DNA of 64,000 nucleotides from Gerris lacustris (GCA_951217055.1 OX578284.1:48900177-48964176); one strand, 5' to 3'. Positions 43,590 to 55,439 are shown, counted from the stretch's first letter. Made by a program: numbers and translations. Notes: generated by a model not told the origin, from the letters alone.

Positions 43590-44290
43590 TATACAGGGTG
43601 TTAGAAAAAGAGGGTAAAATATTTAAAGAGGTAATAGTATGGACCAAAATAAACCAACGAGTCTTAGTAAACATGGATCTTTAAAGAAAAAGTTTCGGAT
43701 ATATGGAAGGTTATTCATTTTTAAAACATTTATTTGCAATTATTTATTATTTATTTAATATGTACAAATAATGAAAAGAAGCTGCTAGCAAAACTAAAAA
43801 AATAAAGTTACAGAAGATGTTCAAACTGCCCTCCTTCCATTTCCAAGCAGGAACGACATCTTTGTCTGAAATGGTAATCTTTTTGTCCATTTAGGGTGGA
43901 TATTCGAAGAAACAGTTCAAATATCCTTCAGAAAAAGATGTCGTGCCTGCTTGAAAATGGAAGGAAGGCAGTTTGAACATCTTCTGTAACTTTATTTTTT
44001 TTAGTTTTGCTAGAAGCTTCTTTTCATTATGTGTATATTGTGTATATAATAAAATAAATTATAAATAATTTCAAATAAATGTTTCAAAAATGAATAACCT
44101 TCCACATCTCCGAGACTGTTACTTAATTTTTTGGTTTTGCTAGAAACTTCTTTTCAAAATTTGTACATAATAAATAATTGCAAGTAAATGTTTCAAAAAT
44201 GAATCCGTATCTCCGAAATCGTTACTTTGCGGACCCATGATTTCTAAAACCTTTTTGTTTAATTTGGTCCATACTTACAGAACCTCTATA
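43590..44290. mobile_element. Foldback of a DNA transposon 3' end, with ACAGGGTGTTAG terminus
   Basis: The left end starts TACAGGGTGTTAGAAAAAGA, a type of terminus common in IS630/Tc1-like elements. The left arm (43600-43880) is inverted in the right arm (43930-44285). Each arm holds the same short coding tail: plus 43925-43988 reads FRKRCRACLKMEGRQFEHLL then stop, and the minus left arm reads CLEMEGGQFEHLL then stop. C...EGg.FEHL-stop is a recurring transposase C-terminus. The right arm has an extra partial repeat (44125-44200). Confidence 0.7.
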
Positions 44291-44892
44291 GTACATTACG
44301 CGTGTAGTGCGGAAAGTAGCATTTTGCATGCGAGTGTGGAGTTTGCACCCGAGCGACAGCGAGGGTAGTAAAACTACACGAGCAAAGCAAAATGCAGTTT
44401 TCGCACGAGTTGCGTACCGTACATTATCTACGACTGTTGGATTTTAATAATAAATACAAAAAATCGGGTACGGGGTACCTCGAAACTTTTCCTCACTTCA
44501 GTGGCCATTCCTCACTTCAGAGGCCACTAAAGTGGCCTCGAGCCAAATTTCAACTCGATCAGGACCATTTTCGATTTATTACGATTTCTTTAAATTTTTG
44601 CTGACTTAGCAAACTGGGTTCAAGATGGCGGAAAAAGTTGATTTTCCTGGCGGCACAACTACAGGTTAGGACTGATTTTTCTGCCGCTTCAACTCTCTAG
44701 GTTAAATACCTTGGGTGCTACGATGATAACACACATACACACACACATACATACGTCATGCTGAAAACCACTCAGGAGGTCTTAAAAACACCTAAAACGG
44801 ATAATTCCGTTGAAATCTCGAGAAAAAATTTTTTTTGGTGAAAACAATACTCTTCCTCTTCCTACTATTAGTAGTGAGGAAAAGTAAAAATC
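44286..44892 (-). mobile_element. E-family repeat, copy 2
   Basis: In family sense it runs on the minus strand: hairpin cap 44885-44849 (ACTTTTCCTCACTAC ... AGAGT), GTATGTATGTGTGTGTGTAT tract, AGAGTTGAAGC, GATTTTTCCGCCATCTTG-type block and core GAGTTGAAATTTGGCTC (near 44560). GGGTACGGGGTACCTCGAAA follows, as in the other copy. The 44290-44430 part has an inverted pair GTAGCATTTTGC / GCAAAATGC around a CGAGCGACAGCGAGGG centre. Confidence 0.7.
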
Positions 44893-44985
44893 ATTATGTA
44901 TACACTAACAACTTGATTAAAACAGTTGCTTTAATCAAACAAACAGCAAATTAGTTTATTTAAATGTAAACAAACACGCAAATCT

Positions 44986-45059
44986 TGCGATAAGGTGAAG
45001 AATTCTTTTTTATGTCCTCCCTAGGGCGGAAATAAAGAAGAATTCTTCACCTTATCGCA
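44986..45059. repeat. 74-bp hairpin close to the kelch exon acceptor
   Basis: TTGCGATAAGGTGAAGAATT and its inverted partner AATTCTTCACCTTATCGCA give a stem of about 22 bp with a 29-nt loop holding TCCCTAGGG. It ends 215 bp before exon 45275. Confidence 0.85.
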
Positions 45060-45274
45060 CAATTGTGAGACGCGCATGCGCAATGAATATAACTACGAAA
45101 AAAATCACTTTCTACGCATCTAAACAGAGATAAAATGTTTATATTTCATATCGATCAATCGATCGTAGATAAAATATTTTACTCACTTTCTTTTAACACC
45201 CTGAATATTATTCAATATTTGCTCCAATTACAAAATCAGAGTGGTTTAATGTTGATGTCTTAATTTTTGTTTAG

Positions 45275-45432
45275 CTGAAGGCAGCTGGGAGATGTTGGAT
45301 CCAGGAGGAGAGCGGCCTCCTTGCCTTCAAGAACACACGTCTATTCCTTACAAAGACTCCATGTACGTGTTCGGAGGGGAAATAGGGTTCTCATCATGCA
45401 ACGAGGCACCTCTCTGGATATACAACTCAGCT
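45275..45432 (+). CDS. Internal exon of the same kelch-repeat protein
   Basis: A 158-bp exon between acceptor TTTTTGTTTAG (AG at 45273-45274) and donor GTGAGT at 45433. The first two bases complete the serine codon begun in the exon ending at 26075. It then reads 52 codons without a stop, starting EGSWEML, continuing GERPPCLQEHTSIPYKDSMY, then VFGGEIGFSS, and finishing with an LWIYNSA strand. This is a textbook kelch blade: W in strand 4 of the previous blade, RPP..EHT, hydrophobic strand, VFGG, LW.Y. It ends in phase 0. The phase match across a 19.2-kb gap, plus continuity of the blade pattern from LWRYSL to EGSWEML, makes a single gene very likely. No next exon is recognisable before 64000, so the following intron is at least 18.5 kb or a small exon was missed. 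Confidence 0.9.
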
Positions 45433-46019
45433 GTGAGTACTATATAACCCTAGTTTATAAGGATGTCTTAAAAAATGTTTGGGGTTGAAAACCAAATCTA
45501 GAAGAATGCTAGGGTCAGATTTATCATTTGTTATACTGCAAATATCTTGAAGCTACTTTACTGTAATCATTCAAACCGGTCACGTTTTCAACATTATTTT
45601 AAGGAAGTCTTGCAGGATTACCATAAGAAGTTTGTTTCCTTATTTCTTTATATATATACATACTGAAAATAACATGTAAAATCTTCAATTCGTAACATGT
45701 TAATATGTATTCGTTGATTTCTATACTATTAATCTGAATAAAATAATAAAATATTTAATATCAAATAATTAACATTATGACGTAATTTAAACAACACTTT
45801 CTTTAGTTTATTCTAAATTTTGCTGGCTTAGATTACAAAAAAAAGTCGTCAATAAAATGCACAACTTGTTAATAAAAATATAAGAATGAAGCTTAATTCG
45901 AACTGAACATATTAATTAAGCTAAGTTAGGATTTTAGCTGATTGCTGAAATTACTAAGTGTTGTGTAAGTGGCAACTAAACAAGGTGTAAGCAAAGTACA
46001 GCCGGAGGTGTAAGAAGAT
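45433..46019 (+). other. Start of the next kelch-gene intron; nothing recognised
   Basis: AT-rich sequence downstream of the donor at 45433. No repeat or exon recognised. Confidence 0.45.
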
Positions 46020-47125
46020 GAGACTAAAATGGTTACAGAGAAGGTGCCGTAAAGAAAAATTTGCAGAAAGAAGAAGTTGATATAGGAAATGGTGAAAGTA
46101 TAAAACATAATTAATGGGGTTAAAAGAAGTTAAATGTAATTAAATGTAGGAAGGGATGAAGGTGAAGGTCGCGGCGAAAATGCAGATAGATGAAATGAAA
46201 TTTCATAAATCATATTTCATTCAATATCATATTATATTCAATCATATAAAATTTTATTTTTGTGATATTTCTACCAATATCACAAAAATAATTATTAATC
46301 TAAAGGAGATACGAACTTACATGTTTTTCAATGCGATTGGCAGTGGAACGTAGAATCTTTTCATTGAAAAAAAGTTCTTTTTTTGGCGCACTTACCTCCT
46401 TTTCATTGTCTGCGCCTCAATTAACAATTACACAAAATTAATTATTAACCATATTGATTGATATTAATTATTGATGAGAAGGTCTTAAAGCTAAATTTTT
46501 CGTAGTAAGTGTTGATAAGAAGGTTAAAGAGAAGGTGCGGTAAAGAAAAATTTGCAGGAAGAAGATAATGTTATGGTTTAAGAAAGAGGAGAAAGTATAA
46601 AATAAATAGTAATTAGGAAGAGAGAAGAAAAAAGTAAAAGGGAAGGGTAAGTAAGAGGTGTAGATGAAGATTTTTGAGAGGGAAAAGATATAGGTAAAGT
46701 TATAGATAGAAGATAATGGTTTAGGAAGCAGTAAAAGTATAAGATAATCGAAGCGAAGATGTAGATTGATGAGAAGGTCTTAATAAAGGAATATTTTTCG
46801 CTGTATGTGCTGATGGGAAGATGCAGGAGAAGCTGCGGTGAAGAAAAAATTGTAGGAAGAAGAGAATGTTCTGGTTTAAGAAGAGGTGAAAGTATAAAAT
46901 AAATTAAGAGATAGAGAGAAATAAAAAGGGACGGTTCGAAAGAGGCTACTATGGAGATTGTTGAGAAAATGAAGATAAAGGTAAAGTTGTAGAAAGAATT
47001 GAATGTGGTGGTTTAGGCCTAGGTAAAAGTGTTAAATAAATGAAGAGGTAGAGAAAAGTAAAAGGAATGTAGGAAGTGGCGAAGGTATAAAAGATGTGGA
47101 TTATGAAAAAGTTGCAATAAGGGTA
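46020..47125 (+). repeat. Polypurine repeat field with 4-5 diverged units
   Basis: Strongly A/G-biased on the + strand. Recurring phrase: GAGAAGGTGC.GTAAAGAAAA, ATTTGCAG.AAGAAG, then GTGAAAGTATAAAA.A.AA, at about 46035, 46525 and 46820, with weaker versions at 46690-46750 and 46980-47040. Spacing is irregular. Confidence 0.75.
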
Positions 47126-47654
47126 AAATTATCCAATCAATTTCATTCAATAAACCAACCGTTTCCGCATTTTCTATGCCATTATTTTATTCGTAAAATA
47201 TAAAATATATATGCATAAACAGAAGTAAGTGCAGTCATTATTTATTGCTGAAATATTAGGTTCTTTCTTTCTCACGCATATACCCATATGCGATTTAATT
47301 AATTATAAACAGCTGTCATAAATGCGACACGTATTCAGTTTAATTTTGGAAAAGGGTTTTCCCATTCAGAAGGGTCCAAATCTCTCCCCTGGGAAAAATT
47401 GGCCAACCGTAGAAGGGTGCCGGACGTAATACACCGCATGAAAGTAATTATGGCCCCCTTTACTTTTATCGATTGTTTGCTTGATGGGGAAAAAGCAACT
47501 ATAATAAATCATAATTAAAGATATGATAAGAAATATGAACACTTTTTTCAGTTCAAATGAATTAATGAAGCCATAAAATTATGCTTTGTAAAAATGTTGT
47601 CTTATAATTTATATTCATTTAAGGCTGAAAGTTAACTGGAATACTAGCTCCAAA
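47126..47654. other. No gene; GC-richer patch at 47340-47480
   Basis: The patch (GGGTCCAAATCTCTCCCC, GTAATTATGGCCCCCTTT, ATCGATTGTTTGCTTGATGG) is compositionally distinct and not obviously repetitive within the window. It could be a conserved non-coding element or an unrecognised repeat. Confidence 0.3.
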
Positions 47655-47945
47655 CTCTTAAGCTAAGTTTACACCAGGACTCAATGTTGCGCGTCTATAT
47701 TGCAGGGCTGAATCTTTGCTGCTACGATTCAGCCCTGCAGCAGCGCCGCAATCCAGTCGCGCAACATTGAATCCCGGTGTGGACTAAGCTTAGAATCCAA
47801 AATCTTGTATCATGCAGACCAGCAATACACTCTGGGGTCATGGGGCATGTTGCGGCTCTGAATCGCAGCAGTGCCGATTCAGCCCTGCAACAAAGACGCG
47901 CAAAATTCCAAGTTCCAACGCAAGTCCCAGTTTGGACTGACCTTT
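47655..47945. mobile_element. H-family MITE, composite copy
   Basis: Left end TAAGCTAAGTTTACACCAGG, internal right end GAATCCCGGTGTGGACTAAG at about 47770, then a second set of GATTCAGCCCTGCAACAAAG and ACGCGCAAAATTCC modules to a degraded end GTCCCAGTTTGGACTGACC. It looks like two elements sharing an end. Confidence 0.7.
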
Positions 47946-50425
47946 ACTTTAATGGTGTAACAGATGCTTTTTCATTTAGCGTACTAATTAGGCTTAATAT
48001 ATTTATATCTATTTTTTTATTATAATTATGTGTTACATTGAATTAAATTACCTATGAATGTAATTAATTAATTAACTAAAACCGTTTATGACATAATACT
48101 ATAATGTTTATGTAATTAAATAAATATGATTTGTAAGATGTACAATAATATTTTCTAAATATCAAAATGTGTCTGGCAGATGAGCAACATCTGAAAAAAA
48201 TTAATGGGATAAACGTTCTATATTATTATTATGAAAACTGAATTATCCGTACTCCATGCTTTGGTAATTAAATTAATAATTTATGTTTAACTCAGTTGCT
48301 AGAGAAATTTTCCTTAATCAGTAGAACTGCAGTTCTATTCTTAGCAGTTAAATGTTATCATTATGTTCTATCTTCGATGACCAACCAAAGAAGGATTGTT
48401 CCTTTTTTAATAAAATACTTTTCCCGAACAAGATCCCTATTTCCCTATTAAGAGATAATTTTTAACTTAATTTGAAATCTTTATTTGTCATGTGACTTAC
48501 CGAATCATAAGAATTATTTATATTCTGCATCTCATCCGTGCAGAATGTAGGCGTTAGCCTCTTTAAGGTAATAGGACTTTGCAAGACCTTGTAATTAATT
48601 GCTGTTGTTTATCTTAGAAAGAAAAGCTTTTATTACAAAACAACCATCTTTTATAACAAACCAAATCTATACAATAGTTTTAAATTTATAAAATAATTTT
48701 ATTGCTCAACTCTTCTCTGTTTGATTGCTGTGGCTGGACTAAATGTTATAAACGTGAATGAGTATAATTAAATTTACGAAATGGAGGAAGCAGCAAGTTA
48801 TATTGAATTCACTTATTTATTTTTGATGCTGCTAGACTGAAAAAGTAACTGCTCGTTTCATTCAGTTTACCCTGATCAAAATTTCAAAACAACGCAACCC
48901 TTATTTTACGATTTTGAACTGCAAACCACCAGCAGCATCTGCCACCACATCTTCTTCCCATTTTAGCTCTTTGGACTAATGAAATGAGATTTTAAGAATA
49001 CTGTTCCTAAAATGGCTCCAACTCTACCAAGAAAGGAAAAGGTTTTTAAGATAAAGATAGGGTCGTTTTGGCTCTTACGTTAAAAGATCGTTGTGTGTTT
49101 TGGATCCACCCTCCGTTGGATGATGAAGATGGTTCATCAATGTTGCATAAGATCGGTAGGGATATCACAGGTCGAGTGTAGGGAGAAGGAAACGTATAAG
49201 AGAAGGGTTTCTTCATGGTGTGGGAAAATGCAGAGCTTTTCTCGTGTTTTTACGATGATCGAACCCAAGGAAATAAGGGGTGGAAAGAACGCCGAGAACG
49301 TCAGGTGATAAAGCGTTGATATCTAAAACTTCCCTCTTTGCCTCTAAGGATGGATCGAATAAATGTCCTGCTATACTAAAATTCCTTTACTGTTAGGGTG
49401 CCCCTTTCTACAGCTTTCACTTCTTTTTCCTTTTGCAATTTATAGCATGATACCTATAGAAACCCCCAAAGCGTAAGCGTGGTGTAATAAAAGACAACGT
49501 TTAAACCTAAAGTGCTTGTATGCAGTGTAGTGGAAGATGAAGAATATGGGAAATAATAAATAAGTCTTATGGTATTTAAAGGATAAATTAAAATTTCATG
49601 ATATATTTAGTACAAACTTACATTTTATACAGTCCATTAAAGTCCTAATAGAAGACTTTACCATTAAATGCATGTAATGGTAAAAAATATTATTCAATCC
49701 TGTAGTTAGTTAGCTATATTTTTATTTTTATTTTGATAGTTTATGGAACTAAATAATACAAATTAAACAAGGATCTATAAGGAACATAGTTATAGCATTG
49801 TTGTTCTCACAAAGTGGTTGTCTGGTTGCTAAGAACAGGGTAAAACTGAAGAATATGAGACGGTTCATAGAAAAGATGGCAGGGCCTCACCCCAACGTAT
49901 TTTTTTGACAAAGGGATATCAACTCACCTACGAACCAATTATGTATGATTCCTCAAATGTTTAAATCATACAAATGTACTGTTTGACAAAGGGATATAAT
50001 CTCTCAAGTGTATTATAATCAAGCAAAATTGTGCTGCCAAGCGATTCTCTACCGCATCATCTCCTTCAATTCAGACAAGATGGATCGAAATACCTCCATT
50101 ACCTTGTAGCCTATGCCTATACCATCTACATCAAATTAACCTGTAAGACCGTAGAGATGGATTTCACTGAAAGCATCTTTTGACAATATTGAGCATAGTG
50201 ATTTTATTATATCACAAAGCGGCAGCTCATTGTTTTGTATTCCCTTTTTGAATGTTTAAGATTAGGATTTAAAATTCTGAACATAATTCATAAGATGAAA
50301 TAATTGATTCAAATACGAATGCACACAATTAGTAAGGAAATATTAATAGTTATTTCTTGTCTGATAAAAATCAATATAATTTATTTTAAGACACATTTTT
50401 GACGAATCTGATTCTAACGTTATTT
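47946..50425. other. Longest unassigned stretch (2.5 kb)
   Basis: No satellite or element ends recognised, except two related words at about 49908 and 49988 (TTTGACAAAGGGATAT). The open frame at 49093-49308 has no recognisable family. A possible host of undetected small exons or regulatory sequence. Confidence 0.4.
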
Positions 50426-50426
50426 T

Positions 50427-50990
50427 GATTCCGAGCTTACCGAAGGTAACGGAATCATTGTGTTTACTTTTGAGAACGAATAACTTTTATGTCTCCGATT
50501 TTAAAAATTCCTAAACAGAAATCCGTTTCAGACATCAGGGAAAATTTTTGGACTCGTGTCTGTCTGTCTGTCGGTCTGTGTGTCCGCGAATTATGAAACG
50601 TGTGACGATAACTTGAGTAAATATTGACCGATTTTGATGAAAATTGGTAGAAATGTTCATTTTACCAATGCCAAGGACGAGTTCGTTGGACAACGTTATC
50701 CGTCCATGCGTTCATGAGCAACGCTCGCGTAAACGTGAACTTCAAATTTAAAATTGGAATTGTGGGTGGGGAAAATAATCTAACTTCATCTATTCATTAA
50801 GACAATCATTTTTTTTTTAAATACAATTTTTTAGTAAACAACAGCGACACCACTATGAAGTGTTAAAGGTCGCTAAAACTATTAATATTTTTTAAACAAT
50901 AAACAATATAACAATAAAGTAATATAACAATAAAGTACATGATAGGATGTGAGGAAGCTATGTGTCACACTAATTGGCAGTCTATTTTTT
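50427..50990 (+). mobile_element. Chimeric repeat: C head, F body, C tail
   Basis: The head (50427-50456) is the C hairpin with altered arms GATTCC/GGAATC, followed by the C segment CAGAAATCCGTTTCAGACAT and CTGTCTGTCTGTCGGTCTGT. Then come F modules: GACGATAACTTGAGTAAA, core CCGATTTTGATGAAAATTGG, GTTCGTTGGACAACGTTATC, CAACGCTCGCGTAAACGTGA, AACAGCGACACCACTATGAA. It ends with the C tail GATGTGAGGAAGCTATGTGT then CTAATTGGCAGTCTATTTTT. Confidence 0.85.
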
Positions 50991-51004
50991 TATTTTTTCA
51001 TACG

Positions 51005-51400
51005 TGTTTTCGATTATGAATGTAAGAAGCTCCATGCACTCAGTTCCTACAGTCAACAAAATATGCTCTCTGTGTGTATGTCTGTCTGTCTGCGTACGTT
51101 ACTTTCTTAAAGTAACTTTACTTTAAACCATCACTTTAAGAAAGTAATGTTTACGTGTTCTACGATAACTTGAGTAAAAGTTGAAATTTGATATAAATCT
51201 TATTTTTACCAATGTTCAGGCAATGTTCGTTGTACAGTGTTATTCGTCCAAGCGCTGCGGGTAATTCTTGCGTTCTAAATAAAAATTGGAATTTTAGGAT
51301 TGGAAATGACTCTACCTCAATCTTTTTGATGAGACAATTATTCTTTTTCAGAAACATGTAAGTAATGATAAAGGCATCTGTTCTAGCCATATTACTGCTC
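51005..51400 (+). mobile_element. F-family repeat, partial copy
   Basis: TGTAAGAAGCTCCATG, ATGTCTGTCTGTCTGCGTAC, then a 52-bp insertion-like palindrome (TTACTTTCTTAAAGTAA near 51101, CTTTAAGAAAGTAA near 51133), GATAACTTGAGTAAAAGTTG, GTTCGTTGTACAGTGTTATT, and CTACCTCAATCTTTTTGATG. It matches 53920-54250. Confidence 0.75.
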
Positions 51401-52394
51401 CAGGATTCTGAGTTATATGTTAGATGCGGGTTGGTAGATCAATTGATTAAATTAATGTATTCCAGAGACAAACCCTTCAATTCGTCCCCTTGACAACATC
51501 GATTGTATTGTAGCGTAAAGCCTGATTCAATATTGAATTACATCGAATGGTATTCGCTGAAGGATCGAATGTCAAATTCGATCAGAAATGAGGTTTGCCC
51601 ATTTCCCTTGACTGGGTTGTTTACTGCTAGGGGAGAGTTAGAAGTTAAAGGGAGACGTTCCGAATACCACACCTTTATTAATTCCTGCTCGATATCAGTT
51701 CTAAAATTTGTTTGCTCTCCTTTTTTTGTTTACATGAGTAGCTTCTGAGGGATGCTGAAAAGCCTTTTCATTTTGTGGTTTGAAGGTGTCCAATTCTTTT
51801 TCGGTCTGACCCCTTAGTCAATATTTAACTTGCCTTCAACGTTTTAGAAGAAGGGTAACGCCCCTATGGTCTCTCGCTTCTTGCTTCTAAAGCAATTCTT
51901 CTTCATTTACTTTCCGGTAAAGGGAAAGAGTTTAACCACGCCCTACTGTCTTCTTTGTCATCAATCATTTTACTGATTAGAAGTTTCCCGAGGGAGGGTA
52001 AAACCACATCGGTCTTCTTACTTAACCATTCTCTCGGGTTCGGACTAAAGCCTGATTGGAATATATCATCTTGTTTGGTAACTTTAACAGTTATCTAAAA
52101 GTTTAAAATCCATTTGGGATTTGGGACGGTCATCGTTTAATATACAAGTTGGACTAGTCTGGAATCGTAAATTACAGGATTAGGTAAATGTTTGTATGTA
52201 GAAATATTTTAGCATCTAATCATAAAACAAGGACTACTAAATAAAGATCGCTAAAGGTGTCAAAAGGGTCATTATTTTGGATGAGGGTTAGAAACTACAG
52301 TGATCTAAAATTTAGATATTTGCCCTGAAGCTACCTTATGAACAATTGTGACTTTATGAAAAATTAATTTTACGATATTTCAGCAAATAATTGT
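51401..52394. other. No recognised feature
   Basis: Unassigned intronic or intergenic sequence, slightly GC-richer near 51550-52050. Short open frames only. Confidence 0.4.
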
Positions 52395-52970
52395 CTGTCA
52401 ATTAGTGTGGCACATTCCTCGCATCCTATTAATGATTTTACATACGCGCATACATTATTGATTTTATGCTTTTTCAACCTGTTATCGTCAAATTTATTTA
52501 ATTTACCATTTACCAGCGTTTTTAAATCTGTCAGAATTGTTTTGATTTTTTACATGAATTGAATAATCAATTTATCAAAATTTTAAGAGCGCAGTTCATT
52601 TGAAATTAATCTGGGGCTTATCTGCAGGCTACTTTCGACTAACCATCCAAATGTCATAAAAATCAGATTGTGTAAATAAATGTATGTTTGTGCGTATATG
52701 GAAGAGAAATAAATAGAAGGTTGGAACTTACATGGGATCAACAATATGCTAACTATGACCTATCATCCAAATTTCATTAAAGTCGAACGAGTCATTTTTA
52801 AGATATGTTGGTTCGCAAAAATTGAGCGACAGACAGACTCGAAAACCTAAAATGTTCCTTGATATCTAAAACGGTTTCCTGTCATGGAATTTTTGAAATC
52901 GGAGAACTAAAATAATTTCGTTCTTGGGAACAATCACATAGCTTCCGTTGCCTTCGGTAAGCTCGGAAGC
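52395..52970 (-). mobile_element. C-family repeat, full-length copy
   Basis: Minus-strand copy with the cleanest head hairpin (52941-52970): stem arms GCTTCCG / CGGAAGC with inner TTGCC/GGTAA pairing. Core at about 52764-52790 (CATTAAAGTCGAACGAG in + notation) and tail at 52395-52440 (TGTGGCACATTCCTCGCATC). Confidence 0.85.
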
Positions 52971-52974
52971 AATA

Positions 52975-53915
52975 TCTGATTTTAGTATAGGTATTTTTAG
53001 ATTATTTAAAACATTTATATAGTTGCGGCCTAAATCACAATGATTGTCGAAATCGCCCAAATTTTGAGTCACAGTACTTTTATTCAAAGCTGTATTATTT
53101 TATATATAATATATACGATAAATATATATTAATTTAATTATAAGCACAGTATAAGTAATTCATTAACAACGTATAATTGATTGCCCACATATTACATACG
53201 ATTAAGTTAAGATGTCCAAATATTTATATATAAATTTAATCTTGCAATTAACTTTACTGGTACTGTTTCAAGAAGCGCAAAAACTTAACTGTTTCTTGTG
53301 TTAAAAATAATTAATAAAGTATTTAAGCAATATTTTAGTGATAAATGGAAAGTATAATAAATATTAGTAATTTTAGTCGTGTTCTTACTGTCGAAAATTT
53401 AAAGGAATATTCTGCCCTCCAAATTGATCTTTGTTTTAAGAGCTAGTAGCCATTTTAACATAATTAATAAAAAGTGAAAAATCATTTTTTTTTGTCATGG
53501 GGTTCTTGATAAGCAATTACTCATTTGCTTGACAGCCTACGTTCAAAAGAATTAGTTCGAAGTCAACGGTTATTAATTAAAAGTAGAAAAGTTCTTAATT
53601 AATATTAGAAGGAAAGAAAAAAACTTAGTTTATAAATGTAACATAATATAATTTAAGTTTTCAAGTGGGGAACTTAAATTACTAGGACACCTCTGTAAGT
53701 AGGAATTCAGGGATTATTTATGATATGTTAGATCCTTTTTAACTTTCTCTCTGACACAACCATACTCGCAAATATATTATATTTGATTGATATACATATA
53801 TTATGTATTGGAGTAGGATCGAAAAGAAATAAAACATTTTTCTTGGCCGAATAAGATCAACATTTTTGATTTGCCCCCTTAGATTTTGCTGGCAATATGT
53901 ATTTTTTCCCCTTTT
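52975..53915. other. No recognised feature
   Basis: AT-rich, nothing assigned. Confidence 0.45.
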
Positions 53916-53919
53916 TATT

Positions 53920-54480
53920 GAAGCGAGCGTAAGCGAGCTTCTTACATTCAACGAAATATGCATCTTGTCTGTCTGTCTGTCTGTCTGTGTGAAACGTTTA
54001 CGTGTCCGACGATAACTTGAGTAAAAGTCGACCGATTTAGTTGAAATTTGGTATACATCTTTCTTTTACTAATACTCAAGCTAAGTTCGTTGGACAGCGT
54101 GATCCGTCCAAGAGTTCGCGCGCAATGCTCGCGTAAACGTGAGCTTCAAATTTAAAATTGGAATTTCAGGACGGTAAAAAACTCTATCATCACCTATTCG
54201 ATGAGTCGAACATTTTTTTCAAATAACATTTTTTAGTATAACCAACAACGACACTGCTATGGATTAATAAAGATCGCTAAAACTATTAAAGCGGACCTAA
54301 ACGTACAAATAGAGAAAACAACCTTTTTACCGATATCTTACGTTCTAACGTAACGATTTTAATAAAACTTCATGTACATCGTCTAAAGTACAATTGAAAC
54401 AAGTATGTAAAATTTCAACTTGATACAAGCAGTAGTATTTGCTTGAGTAATGAAGTGATACATTTATAATAATTGTTTAA
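53920..54480 (+). mobile_element. F-family repeat, fullest copy
   Basis: Cap hairpin GAAGCGAGCGTAAGCGAGCT + TC at 53920-53941, GTCT tract 53967-53987, GACGATAACTTGAGTAAAAG, core CCGATTTAGTTGAAATTTGG, GTTCGTTGGACAGCGTGATC, GCAATGCTCGCGTAAACGTG, AAGCGGACCTAAACGTACAA, ending near TTGATACAAGCAG. Confidence 0.8.
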
Positions 54481-54904
54481 AAGCTAATACGGGTGGTTGA
54501 GACTCTTATAGTCGTGTGTGTAGGTTTGTTTAGGAAGTAAAGATTTGTACCGAGTACGCCCACTCTATCCCACACTGCCCTCTTCCACTTATCTTCAACT
54601 ATGACCTTCATCATGATTAACAAATTTCAATATTCAGTGTTTTATTGCAATACGCTCGCTTTAATGATAGAGCCACGCGATGCCTAGTTTATTCCTCAAT
54701 CAGGTTGAAGGGTGCTTTAAGCAAATTTGAATTGAAAAAAAGGCAATAGAATCTAGTTATTTTTGATTTTATCCTAACTCATGAGGCAATGCTGAGGATT
54801 TTTTAACAAAACAAAATGTGTCCGATATATACTCGTATCTCTTAATAAACTTTGTCAAAAACTTGTCGATACATAATTACTTGGTCCAATGTTTTCCATT
54901 TATC

Positions 54905-55312
54905 ATTTGTTTCGAAGTTTTGTAGTTATATTTAATTATTATTGAACATTTTATGAAAATTTACCATAAAAATAACTTCTACCCGACGGTGAATCGAACC
55001 CGGCGTATCATCGTCAGCATTTATAGATATTTTCTTAGGATTCAAAATTTTTCTTAGAAAAATTCATATATTTTGATTAATCAGAATAATTTTGTTCACA
55101 GTTTATCAGAGTTTTTGTGGGTGGCGCCCCCAAATATAGAGTTAAAATTCATTACTTGATTTCGCCTATGGGTATGATTTTTCTTAGGAAAAATGTATGC
55201 CAAAAGTCATAGGATTTTTACAAAAACTTTGGACTCAGGAGACCTCAAAACGTGTAAAGTCGTCAAAATTTCATAATTTAATTTTCGTACCATCACAATG
55301 CTTTCTCTCTGT
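54905..55312 (-). mobile_element. D-family repeat, diverged copy
   Basis: B-box region ACGGTGAATCGAACCCGGCG (+ notation) at about 54992, CGCCTATGGGTATGATTTTT, TTTGGACTCAGGAGACCTC, CACAATGCTTTCTCTCTGTA. Orientation is opposite to the fragment at 55465. Confidence 0.7.
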
Positions 55313-55439
55313 ATATTAAGTATGTGAACAAATAAAAATTAGCTTTTCTTTCCTTTAGTAAGTTTCCTTATTGGATTAAAGATATTATTTAAGACAAAGG
55401 AACATTTGAAACAGGAAATCTGCACATTTTGCGTATGAT

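Larger units (their letters stand above)
26076..45274 (+). other. 19.2-kb intron of the kelch gene
   Basis: Bounded by GTAAGT at 26076 and TTTAG at 45274. Filled with transposon relics, foldbacks, satellites and tandem duplications described separately. The first repeat begins about 90 bp after the donor. No conserved host exon was found inside, although two short exon-like open segments (34559-34788 and 35434-35556) remain unexplained. Confidence 0.75.
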
